64,000 nt of DNA from Hymenobacter rubidus (GTDB lineage Bacteria > Bacteroidota > Bacteroidia > Cytophagales > Hymenobacteraceae): positions 124,001 to 188,000 of the forward strand of contig NZ_JAERQF010000006.1 in assembly GCF_016734815.1 (NCBI RefSeq), given 5' to 3'. This document shows, one piece after another, positions 44,487 to 51,854 of this stretch. Within the stretch, counting starts at the first letter, position 1, and each line of letters opens with the position of its first letter. A model generated the notes under the pieces. It was not told the origin of the DNA and made no database searches. It saw only the letters and a program-made list of their open reading frames with translations. The position numbers and the translations under genes were made by a program.

Positions 44487-45476
44487 TCACACCAAATCCT
44501 GGTCGTTGGTGAAGATGGCCTCGGGCAAGTAGAAGCCGACGCCTTTGTAGAAGTCGGTGTAGAGCTTCACCTGCCGGTCCACGTTTTCCAGCTGGAAGAT
44601 GCCCATGTTCTGGCTCTTCTTGGCCAGTTTCACCGTGTTGTCGAGCGGGGTGGCCCACACCTTGGCCGAGGCGCCCATCGAGGGCAGGCCCACGAGCTTG
44701 TGCTTGGTGAACTCCACCGTGTTGGCCGTGCCCAGGAAATCGGCCACGTCGGGCGTGCCGGGCACGCGGGCGGCCATGTTGAAGTCCTTGCCGTACTTGG
44801 CCTGCTTGCCGCGGGCGTAGCGCTGGGCCAGCGTCTCGTTCACGTTCACGTACATCGGCACGTTGTAGTAGCGCTTCGAAAACGCGTCGCAGAACGCCTC
44901 GATGTAGTTCACGAAACTCACCGGGTCGGTCGGGATGGCCCCCAGCGCGATCGGCGTGGTGCGGCCGGCGCTCACAAAATCGTTGATTTTCTTGCGGATG
45001 CCGTCCATGGCCGTGCCGCTGGCGCCGGCCACGCCGGCGGTGGGCTCCACGCGCACGCCGGCGTAGATTTCGTTCAGTTCGTACTCCTCCAGAATCTGGG
45101 GAATCAGGTGCGCCTCGATGAGCCAGCGCACGAAGGGCCACGTCTTGCGGTCCAGGCTGGAATCGGCCAGAAAGCCGAGCCAGGTGGCCTCCAGCGTGTC
45201 GGGCGTCTCCTGCACGTCCACCTTCATGGGGAACTGCTGGATGCTGATGGGCGTGGCCGTCAGCGAGCCGGTCGGCGTCCAGGCGGCCTGGAACGGCTGC
45301 AACAGGCGCGAAAACGCCGTCTTGGCCATGCGCCAGATGGTGTCGTCGGTCACGATGCTGCGGAAGAGCTGCTCGGTGACGGACGGGCGGTACAGCAACT
45401 GAATCAGCCGGGCGGCGTTCTGCCCCTGGTTGATGTAGTAGTTGCCAAATTCGGTTTTGATGTCCGTAATGGTCAT
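44487..45476 (-). CDS. Major capsid protein
   Basis: 329 residues. Starts MTITDIKTEFGNYYINQGQN, then RPSVTEQLFRSIVTDDTIWRMAKTAFSRLLQPFQ and a C-terminal alpha/beta part ending FYKGVGFYLPEAIFTNDQDLV. This matches the capsid proteins found next to S49 proteases in Bacteroidota phages, with the HK97-like fold inferred. Position directly after the protease supports it. Confidence 0.8.
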   Translation of the reverse strand: MTITDIKTEFGNYYINQGQNAARLIQLLYRPSVTEQLFRSIVTDDTIWRMAKTAFSRLLQPFQAAWTPTGSLTATPISIQQFPMKVDVQETPDTLEATWLGFLADSSLDRKTWPFVRWLIEAHLIPQILEEYELNEIYAGVRVEPTAGVAGASGTAMDGIRKKINDFVSAGRTTPIALGAIPTDPVSFVNYIEAFCDAFSKRYYNVPMYVNVNETLAQRYARGKQAKYGKDFNMAARVPGTPDVADFLGTANTVEFTKHKLVGLPSMGASAKVWATPLDNTVKLAKKSQNMGIFQLENVDRQVKLYTDFYKGVGFYLPEAIFTNDQDLV

Positions 45477-45535
45477 CTGCGTATGGGCTTAAAGTGAGAA
45501 AATGAATGAAAAAGCGGGGTGCGCAACGGCCAGGC

Positions 45536-46015
45536 TTAGCCCTTGAGGCGGCCGGCGAAGAGCGGGTTGTTGTCGAGCGCCTGGTTGTGGGGCAGCTCGT
45601 CGATGGCCTTCTGGGCCTCGCTGGCGGCCGTGCCTTCCTGCACGTCGTTGGCTTCTTTGGGGGGCGTGGTGCCCAGCGCGCCGGCCTGGCTGCCGAAGGC
45701 TTCGGCCTTGGCCTTCCACTCGTCGCGGCTGGCCACCAGGGCGGCCACGTCGGTGGCGCCGGCGGCGGTGAGGGCGCCTTTCACGGCCAATAGCGAGGAC
45801 TCGGCCGTGTCTTTGGCCGTGGTGAGGGTGGCCACTGAGGCAGCCGCCGTCTCCAGCTGCTCGTGCGCGGCCGCCGTGATGAGGGCAGCACCCGTAATGC
45901 CCAGCTCTTTGAGCTCGGCGTTGGCGGCATCGGCTTGCTCGGCCGACACGGTTTCGGCGCCCATGAGCGCCAGCATGGCGGCCCCAAGGCTCACCTTTTT
46001 ATCAAAAAGTCCCAT
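45536..46015 (-). CDS. Possible nested scaffold protein inside the protease gene
   Basis: 159 residues if translation starts at the internal ATG (MGLFDKKVSLGAAML), in the protease frame. The start MGLFDKK is preceded by a Ser/Thr-rich linker, and everything after it is helical. Internal starts for scaffolds inside protease genes are known in lambda-like phages. The evidence is only the composition change and the Met. Confidence 0.4.
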   Translation of the reverse strand: MGLFDKKVSLGAAMLALMGAETVSAEQADAANAELKELGITGAALITAAAHEQLETAAASVATLTTAKDTAESSLLAVKGALTAAGATDVAALVASRDEWKAKAEAFGSQAGALGTTPPKEANDVQEGTAASEAQKAIDELPHNQALDNNPLFAGRLKG

Positions 46016-46984
46016 CTTACTTGCGTTGGTTGAGGAGGTGGCGGAGGAAGTGCGCTGCTCCTGCACCAGCTGCGCGCACAGCGCGAAAGCATCCTGCAGG
46101 GAACCCATGCCGTCGATGAGGCCCAGCTCCTGGGCCTCGGCGGCGTGAAAGGTGGCGCCGGCCAGCGCGCCGGCTTTTTTGGCGGCCTTCTGGTCGAGCC
46201 GGTCGCCGCGGTTGGCGCTCACGGCGCCGATAAACTGGTCGCAGATGGCCGAGAGGCGCTCCTGCATGGGGCCGTAGTTGCCGGCCTTGGCGGCCGCGAA
46301 ATCGGCGTTTTTCTGCGTCGACTGCGAGGCGTACACCTCGTGAAACACCACGCCGTCTTTCTCCAGCTTGCCCTGCTTGTCGGCCCAGCTGGCCATCACG
46401 CCAATTGAGCCAATCACGCACGTTTCGTGCGTGGCTAGGATGGCGTTGGCGGAAGAGGCAATCCAGTACGCCGCCGAGCACATCAGCCCGTCGTCGCAGA
46501 GGGCCACCACCGGCTTGCCGCAGTTTTTGATGGCATCGGCCAGGCTCTGCGTGCCATACACCTGCCCGCCGGGCGAGTCAATTTTGAGCACCAGCGCGTC
46601 GATGTCCGGGTTTTGGCCAGCCGACTGGATGTAGCGGGCGAAGGTGCTCATGCCCAGCGGGCCGCATTCCTGGTCGTCCTTCATCAACGGGCCGCTTAAG
46701 CTCACCACGCGCACCTGGCAGCGGTCGGCGCTGGCCTGGGCCTTGGTGGCCCCGCCTTGGCCGGCGGCGTATACCGGCACCGCAGTGCTGGCGCCGTGGG
46801 CGTTTACCACCATGACGTAGTCCTGGGGCTGCATTTCCGCCCGCAGCTCCGCCAGGTTCCGGCCCGCCCGCATATCGGGCATGTGGCCCTCCTGCAAGCC
46901 GAGCAGCACCGGCAGGTACGATTGGGCCACCGCCGGGCTAATCAGCCAGGGCGAGTCAAGAATTCGGGCGAGTAACGGATGCAT
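45536..46984 (-). CDS. S49-type prohead protease with scaffold-like C-terminus
   Basis: 482 residues. The central part is a ClpP/SppA-like peptidase: VRVVSLSGPLM, LKIDSPGGQV, then LMCSAAYWIASSAN with the probable nucleophile Ser170, and VIGSIGVM. The last 160 residues are an Ala-rich helical region that begins with an internal Met (46015) and ends LDNNPLFAGRLKG. A protease with a C-terminal scaffold is the lambda C/Nu3 plan: the protease trims scaffold during capsid maturation. Confidence 0.85.
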   Translation of the reverse strand: MHPLLARILDSPWLISPAVAQSYLPVLLGLQEGHMPDMRAGRNLAELRAEMQPQDYVMVVNAHGASTAVPVYAAGQGGATKAQASADRCQVRVVSLSGPLMKDDQECGPLGMSTFARYIQSAGQNPDIDALVLKIDSPGGQVYGTQSLADAIKNCGKPVVALCDDGLMCSAAYWIASSANAILATHETCVIGSIGVMASWADKQGKLEKDGVVFHEVYASQSTQKNADFAAAKAGNYGPMQERLSAICDQFIGAVSANRGDRLDQKAAKKAGALAGATFHAAEAQELGLIDGMGSLQDAFALCAQLVQEQRTSSATSSTNASKMGLFDKKVSLGAAMLALMGAETVSAEQADAANAELKELGITGAALITAAAHEQLETAAASVATLTTAKDTAESSLLAVKGALTAAGATDVAALVASRDEWKAKAEAFGSQAGALGTTPPKEANDVQEGTAASEAQKAIDELPHNQALDNNPLFAGRLKG

Positions 46985-47004
46985 CGGCGGCAGCTAAGTG
47001 TCTG

Positions 47005-47039
47005 CAAAGCTGCCGGCGCCCGGAACCCCTAAAAAGGAC
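47005..47039 (-). promoter_or_regulatory. Phage late promoter (protease-capsid unit)
   Basis: GTGTCCTTTTT then CAGCTTTG on the minus strand, exactly 26 nt between GTCC and CTTTG. Confidence 0.75.
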
Positions 47040-47042
47040 ACG

Positions 47043-47073
47043 AAAAAGCCCCGCCGGATGGGGCGGGGCTTTT
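47043..47073 (-). terminator. Terminator fused to the protease-capsid promoter
   Basis: Stem GCCCCGCC/GGCGGGGC followed on the minus strand by TTTTTCGTGTCC. The T-run runs straight into the promoter element. Confidence 0.8.
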
Positions 47074-47075
47074 GT

Positions 47076-47177
47076 TTACTTGCCTGGGAGCATGTAAGCG
47101 GCCGGCAGCTTCCAGCAGAGGCAAACGACCAGGGCGGCGAGCAGCAGCCAGCCAAAAACTTTAAGCAGGGAAGCCAT
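47076..47177 (-). CDS. Tiny hydrophobic phage protein
   Basis: 33 residues: MASLLKVFGWLLLAALVVCL and a short polar tail. It overlaps the preceding gene by 17 nt in another frame and ends just before the terminator. One membrane helix. It could be a small membrane peptide of the late unit; the evidence is position and the hydrophobic helix. Confidence 0.4.
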   Translation of the reverse strand: MASLLKVFGWLLLAALVVCLCWKLPAAYMLPGK

Positions 47178-47691
47178 CACGGTAGGGTTGGCTATCGCCG
47201 TGGGTGATGGCTGGGCCGTTGGCCGGGTCGCCGTAAATGAAATAGGGGGCCTCGTTGGCTGCCATCATGGCGGCTTCCACCGGGCCGACCATGTCCTGCG
47301 GGCCGGCGTTCATCTGCGCCTCGTAGGCATCGCCCCGGCGCAGCAGCGGGCGGGGGTCGTCGACGATTTTCGCTCGCCACTCGGCATCGGTTTCCTGCTG
47401 GCGCTCAAACACGATTTCCCCGCCCGGCAAGGCAATCACCTCGTGGTTAGTGGCCTTGTAGGTCCGCATCCGGCGCGGGCACAAAATGGGGGCTTCCTCG
47501 CCTGGTGTGCCATCGGGCAAGGTGTGGTGGTGCGTGATGAGCACCGTGATGAGCACGGCCAGCTCCAGCCGGTCGGGGTGCTGCAAGACGTTGACGCCGA
47601 TGCGGCGGGTGCGGCGCTGAAACACGACGCCGTCCCATAAGAGGGAATTCACCCAAACATCGAGGGCGGTGTGCTGGTGGGGGTATTCCAT
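47161..47691 (-). CDS. Phage protein, unknown
   Basis: 176 residues, begins MEYPHQHTALDVWVNSLLWDG, with acidic and proline-rich parts. Follows the carbohydrate-binding-like protein. Might be a tail fibre accessory. No family recognised. Confidence 0.5.
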   Translation of the reverse strand: MEYPHQHTALDVWVNSLLWDGVVFQRRTRRIGVNVLQHPDRLELAVLITVLITHHHTLPDGTPGEEAPILCPRRMRTYKATNHEVIALPGGEIVFERQQETDAEWRAKIVDDPRPLLRRGDAYEAQMNAGPQDMVGPVEAAMMAANEAPYFIYGDPANGPAITHGDSQPYRDGFPA

Positions 47692-47709
47692 GGGGTTACG
47701 CTGGGAAGA

Positions 47710-48234
47710 TTAGCTAATGAGAAAGGGCAGTGAGGTGTATTGGGTCCACGCATTGGGACCGGATTCGCGGTGCACTTCGACCCCGTCGATAAAAAACGCA
47801 ATCTGCAAACCGGCGCCGCCGTAGCGTTGGCGAATCCAAAAGCGGATTCGGTAATAAGTGCCGGAACTGAGCAAAATGGTTTGGCTGACGCCGGCGCCGG
47901 CCAATTGCAGCACCAGGCATTGATTCGGCTGCGGTATCGGGTAGGTGCCAAACGGTCCGAACTGGTCGTGGATGATGGCGTTTCCCACGCCGGTTGGGGT
48001 CCAGTTGCTTGTGGCCGGGTCGGCCAATGCCATGCCCCCCTGGCCTTGCACCGGGTATTCAAATCCGCTATTGGCAAGGATGCCGGGCATGACATTGCCG
48101 GCCACGTCCAATATTTCCAGCTGGTCCACAAAAATGCTGTGGTCGCCGGGGTATTCCTGGTTAATCAAGGCCAGCGTCACGGCTTTGGTCGGGCCTCCCA
48201 TCGAGCCGAAAAGAAGTAGGCGGCGGCGGCTCAT
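47710..48234 (-). CDS. Phage protein with carbohydrate-binding-like beta domain
   Basis: 174 residues from the ATG at 48234, overlapping the preceding stop as ATGA. NSGFEYPVQG, then SGTYYRIRFWIRQRYGGAGLQIAFFIDGVEV is the pattern of DUF642-like or CBM-type jelly-roll domains. Follows the fibre gene, so it may be a receptor- or glycan-binding tip. Confidence 0.5.
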   Translation of the reverse strand: MSRRRLLLFGSMGGPTKAVTLALINQEYPGDHSIFVDQLEILDVAGNVMPGILANSGFEYPVQGQGGMALADPATSNWTPTGVGNAIIHDQFGPFGTYPIPQPNQCLVLQLAGAGVSQTILLSSGTYYRIRFWIRQRYGGAGLQIAFFIDGVEVHRESGPNAWTQYTSLPFLIS

Positions 48235-49739
48235 GCGCGGGTTTTGATAAGGTATTGCACCTTGCTGGCGGCGGCCGTGGGGTGAATCCAAAAGACGTAC
48301 TCGTGTTTCTGGCCGGGGATGTAGGTGCCAGAGCCTTCAAAACTGTCATCCAGGGCAATGGGCGAACAACCGGCCCCTAACAGGGCGGTGACGATGGTGT
48401 GCATCTTAAGCACCGACTTGTCGAACGTGAACGTGCCGGTGGCCAGCTCCTGGTAATCGCGGTCCTGGTCGAACTGAATCACGGTGCCGGTGCCGATGGA
48501 AGAACCACCACTGGACGCGGCCACCACCACGTTGCCATCGGCGTCGGGCGCGGTGCCGTTGATGGTTTTGACCGTGCCCATTTTGCCGTACAGCTCGTTA
48601 ATGGCGGCCACCACGTTGTTCTTGGCCGTGGTGAGCAGCCCATTCACCGTGCCAAGGAAGCCGGCATTGGCGGCAATCTGCTGGGTGTGCTGCTGCTGGG
48701 TGGCCAGCATGGCGGCCGTGCCGGTTTCGTCGGCGGCCTGCTGCGCGGCAATCTCGGCCAGCGTATCCAGCGCCTCCGGCGCGCCGGCGACCAGGTTATT
48801 GAGCCGGTCGGTTTGGGCATCAATGGCCGCCTGCAGCTGCGAAACGGCCGAACTGCTGTCCCCGCCCAGCGGCACCCACACATCGGAGCTGCGGCCGGTC
48901 CACGCTAGGCAGATTTCAAACGCCGGCCGGCGCACGCCATCGGCGTCCTGGGCCCGAAACGACAGGGCCGCGGCCTGACGGTTCATCCCTTCGAATACCA
49001 GGCACGTCCGCACGGCGCCGGTGCCGCGCTCCTGGCTGCCCATCCGGATAATAAACTGCGGCTGGTACGTGCCCAGGTCGCTGTTCTGCTCGTGGTCGTG
49101 GGCCGAGGGGGCCGAAAAAATGCGGTAAATCGGGTCGCTATCGAGGCCAGTCGGTACCGGATGGCTGAAGCCCACGCTGTCGGCCTTCCACTGCACCAGG
49201 TCGGTGTGCCCGTCCGGAAAGGTGTAGCGCCGCACGTCGCCGGCGTCGTAGTCCACATCCTCCAGCACCAGCTCGTCGAAGGAGGCAATGCGCTCCAGGG
49301 CCGTGCCGCTGATTTGCGCCCACCTGGCCTTCACGGTGAGCGTGGTGGCGGGCTCGGCATCGAGCAGCGCGTCCACCGTGCCGTGCGAATCCCGAATCAG
49401 GGCGAAGAACACCGGCGGCTTGACCACGCCGGTGGCGCCGGTGGTCGAGTCCACGCCGTTGACGGCCTGGGCCTGGGCGCCGAGGATGCGGTAGTCCGGC
49501 GGCACCTGGCCCAGGTTGTCGGTGTAGGGCACCGGATACGTGCCGCCCTTGAGGCGCTTGGTGCTCAGGTGGCGCCAATCGGCAAACACCTGGGCCAGGC
49601 CGGCGAAGGTTTCGCGAAAATCCAGCTCGGTCGTATTGCCGAAGGTGTTATCAGCAAAGCGGGTGTTGACGTCGGCCAGCCAGGCCTCCACGGTGGGAGT
49701 AAGCGCGACCGGGGAGGGAACGGGAGAATTTGCTGCCAT
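48231..49739 (-). CDS. Phage tail fibre-like protein
   Basis: 502 residues from the ATG at 49739. The N-terminal 250 residues are beta-rich with no match; residues about 290-390 form a helical repeat with QLQAAIDAQTDRLNNL and NVVAAINELYGKM, followed by VNGTAPDADGNVVV-like beta strands (INGTAPDADGNVVVAA), a pattern widely found in fibres; the C-terminal domain is a beta fold. The start lies only 5 nt after the promoter box, so the mRNA may be nearly leaderless. Confidence 0.65.
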   Translation of the reverse strand: MAANSPVPSPVALTPTVEAWLADVNTRFADNTFGNTTELDFRETFAGLAQVFADWRHLSTKRLKGGTYPVPYTDNLGQVPPDYRILGAQAQAVNGVDSTTGATGVVKPPVFFALIRDSHGTVDALLDAEPATTLTVKARWAQISGTALERIASFDELVLEDVDYDAGDVRRYTFPDGHTDLVQWKADSVGFSHPVPTGLDSDPIYRIFSAPSAHDHEQNSDLGTYQPQFIIRMGSQERGTGAVRTCLVFEGMNRQAAALSFRAQDADGVRRPAFEICLAWTGRSSDVWVPLGGDSSSAVSQLQAAIDAQTDRLNNLVAGAPEALDTLAEIAAQQAADETGTAAMLATQQQHTQQIAANAGFLGTVNGLLTTAKNNVVAAINELYGKMGTVKTINGTAPDADGNVVVAASSGGSSIGTGTVIQFDQDRDYQELATGTFTFDKSVLKMHTIVTALLGAGCSPIALDDSFEGSGTYIPGQKHEYVFWIHPTAAASKVQYLIKTRA

Positions 49740-49743
49740 GGCG

Positions 49744-49778
49744 CAAAGGTGCCCGCCCACGAAGGCCCTGAAAAGGAC
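49744..49778 (-). promoter_or_regulatory. Phage late promoter (fibre unit)
   Basis: CGTCCTTTTC then CACCTTTG on the minus strand, GTCC to CTTTG exactly 26 nt. Confidence 0.7.
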
Positions 49779-49790
49779 GAAAACGGCCGT

Positions 49791-50462
49791 TTACGCCGGC
49801 TGCACGCGCACGTCCGTGCGAAATGGCCCCTCGATAACCACGTCGTAGCCGGCCGGCACCACCGCACGCACGTTGCCGCGGCCATCGAGTACGCGCACGC
49901 TACCGGTGCTGCCCACCGTTGCGGCAGCATTGGCCCCTCCCACGCGCAAGGCACCGGTATAAAACGGCGCCAGGCGCGTCGTGAGGCCCGAAAACAGCAC
50001 GTCCAGGCCGGCGCGCGTGCCCGGGTGCTGGCCCGTGCCGGTGGGCAGCAGGCGCAGCGGCTCCTCGGCACTGCCCACCAGGCGCAGCTGCCCGTCGTGC
50101 TGGCGCACGAGCAGCACCAGCGGCCGGCGGGCCAGCGTGTCGATGCTGCCCAGCACGTTGGCCACCGCCTGCGGGCGCTCGCCCTGCAGCTTCACCTGGT
50201 AGGTGCTGCCGTGGCGCGACTCTTTGGACGTCTCGGTGAGTTTAATCGTGTGCTGGGTCAGCGGCAGCTCCTGCCACTGAAAGCCGGCGCTCGACACCAG
50301 GTCCCCGACCACCCGACCCGCGGCCACGGCCACCGGGCCCAGGCCATCGGCCCAGTGGTAGTACACGGCCGTGTAGCCGACCAGCCCGGGCAGGGCCGGC
50401 TGGCTCAACTCGAGCAGCGGTTGAGCGGCGACGCTCGGCAGGTTAGGGGTCGTTTGGGCCAC
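49791..50462 (-). CDS. Phage protein, first late gene, unknown
   Basis: 223 residues from a GTG start at 50462. Beta-rich, with VYYHWADGLGPVAVAAG and VYDGRGNVRAVVPAGYDVVIEG-like segments, typical of structural proteins. Its start codon lies inside the first copy of the 21-bp repeats, so those repeats sit over its promoter. No family recognised. Confidence 0.5.
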   Translation of the reverse strand: MAQTTPNLPSVAAQPLLELSQPALPGLVGYTAVYYHWADGLGPVAVAAGRVVGDLVSSAGFQWQELPLTQHTIKLTETSKESRHGSTYQVKLQGERPQAVANVLGSIDTLARRPLVLLVRQHDGQLRLVGSAEEPLRLLPTGTGQHPGTRAGLDVLFSGLTTRLAPFYTGALRVGGANAAATVGSTGSVRVLDGRGNVRAVVPAGYDVVIEGPFRTDVRVQPA

Positions 50463-50523
50463 CGGACAAAAGGTAAAAATTACCGGACAAATACCAGAGT
50501 AAAACGGACAAATGCGAGAGTAC
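50461..50523. repeat. Three 21-bp iteron-like tandem repeats
   Basis: CGGACAAA occurs at 50463-50470, 50484-50491 and 50505-50512, spaced by exactly 21 bp, with partial similarity over the rest of each unit. Two helical turns between sites means the same face of the helix. The array lies between the last early gene and the first late gene. It could be an origin or the binding site of a late regulator. Confidence 0.75.
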
Positions 50524-50528
50524 TTTTT

Positions 50529-51077
50529 TTAGGCCGCCGGGCGCGCGGCCGGCGGGGTGGGCAGTGGCCGCCGGGCCAGGTCGCGCCGCACGTTCTGGTC
50601 GGCGCGACCTGGCCGGGTGATGCGCTTGAGCTTTTTGGTGGCCTGGCGCACGCCGGCGTCGCGCTGGTAGCGCTTGTAGAGCGTCTCGTACTGAATGTCT
50701 TCCTCGCCGATGAGGCGCTCGTGCATGTACTGCTCGATGGCGTACTTGATTTTGTTGCCGAATTGCACGTGCAGGCTCACGAAGCCCATCATTTCCGTGT
50801 CGAGCACGGCGTCCACCCAGTCGTTGAATTTCTGGGCCCCCTTGCCCGTCAGCCGCAGGCCGTGCTTTTTGGCGTCGAGCGCGCCCAACTGCACGCGCCA
50901 CTTCGCGCCGTAGGTTTCCAGCACGTGGTCGCGCCGCGCGTCCTGCAGCGGGCGGCGCAGCTGCGAGTAGAGGTAGGCGCCGAACTGGTCGTTTTCGCTC
51001 AGCACGTACTGTTCGCCGAGGTAGAAGTGCAGAAACTTGAGCACGTGCGGCCGCACCGGAATGTCAATGTAGTTCAA
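50529..51077 (-). CDS. Phage early protein, unknown
   Basis: 182 residues, helical N-terminal 130, then a basic C-terminus (KKLKRITRPGRADQNVRRD) and a Pro/Ala tail. Last gene of the early region. The basic tail could bind nucleic acid. No family recognised; a regulator that acts on the neighbouring repeats is a possibility worth testing. Confidence 0.5.
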   Translation of the reverse strand: MNYIDIPVRPHVLKFLHFYLGEQYVLSENDQFGAYLYSQLRRPLQDARRDHVLETYGAKWRVQLGALDAKKHGLRLTGKGAQKFNDWVDAVLDTEMMGFVSLHVQFGNKIKYAIEQYMHERLIGEEDIQYETLYKRYQRDAGVRQATKKLKRITRPGRADQNVRRDLARRPLPTPPAARPAA

Positions 51078-51172
51078 GGAAGTGCGCGTAAAGATGGAAA
51101 TACCTTCAAACTTAGAACGATAGGCGCTGTGTTCAAAGTACGGGCCAAGGCGGGGCGCTCAGCCCCCTAGCA

Positions 51173-51550
51173 TCATGGGTTGAAACGGATGTAGCGCTCC
51201 AGGTTGAGCGCCTTCTGCTGCACCTTGCCCAGTTCCACCCAGGCCCCGGTGGCCACCGGCTGCACGTGCAGCATGATGGCCACCACTTCGTCGGCCTTCA
51301 GCCGGAAGCGCCGCGGCCGCTGGCGGGGCGGGCCGATGGCATCGGCGTCGCGCTGCGCCAGGCGGTAGAGCCGCTTGGCGCAGCGCTGCAGCGCGGGCAG
51401 CGCCAGAAACAAGTGGCCGTCGACGGGCACGGGGGTCGGGTGCTGGGAGCGCAGGGCCACGCGGGTCAGCAAGTCGCCAATCAGCCAGTAGAGCTGGCGG
51501 GGCTCCCCGTACTGCAGCTCGATGATTTGGTCGAGGTGGGCCAGGTTCAC
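51173..51550 (-). CDS. Phage early protein, unknown
   Basis: 125 residues from the GTG at 51550, which overlaps the preceding stop as GTGA. Helical, with PPRQRPRRFRLKADEVVAIML. The longer frame upstream runs over the neighbour. Unknown function. Confidence 0.5.
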   Translation of the reverse strand: MNLAHLDQIIELQYGEPRQLYWLIGDLLTRVALRSQHPTPVPVDGHLFLALPALQRCAKRLYRLAQRDADAIGPPRQRPRRFRLKADEVVAIMLHVQPVATGAWVELGKVQQKALNLERYIRFNP

Positions 51551-51825
51551 GCCACCCACCCTTTCTGCGAGAGAAACCGGTGAATCTCCTCGTTGCGCTC
51601 CAGGTCGATGATAAGCGCGCTGGCCACCAGTTGCGGCCCCCACTTGTCAATCATGCGCTTGAGCCCCTCGATGCCGTACTGGCGCGGGTTACTCACCGGC
51701 CGGTTGAAGTAGAGCTCGCGGGCGAAGAACGTGCGGCCGGCCTGGCCGGGGCCGGAGATGAAGTAGACAATGGCCTTGGTGTGCGGCTGCTGGCGCTGCC
51801 AGCTGGCGGTAAGCGGAGTAGACAT
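51547..51825 (-). CDS. Small phage early protein, unknown
   Basis: 92 residues, with VYFISGPGQAGRTFFAREL and a C-terminal helix. The glycine-rich GPGQAGRT is loosely P-loop-like but lacks the Lys, so ATP binding is unlikely. Coupled to the next gene. Confidence 0.5.
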   Translation of the reverse strand: MSTPLTASWQRQQPHTKAIVYFISGPGQAGRTFFARELYFNRPVSNPRQYGIEGLKRMIDKWGPQLVASALIIDLERNEEIHRFLSQKGWVA

Positions 51826-51854
51826 GAGACGTGAGATGATGAAGGGGGAAGCAA

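Noticed and set aside
49092..51170. 692-codon plus-strand frame over the fibre region and iterons
   Set aside because: It crosses several well-packed leftward genes and the 21-bp repeats and has a shadow-type composition.
51547..51825. P-loop NTPase based on GPGQAGRT
   Set aside because: The essential Lys before Ser/Thr is missing and no Walker B is seen.
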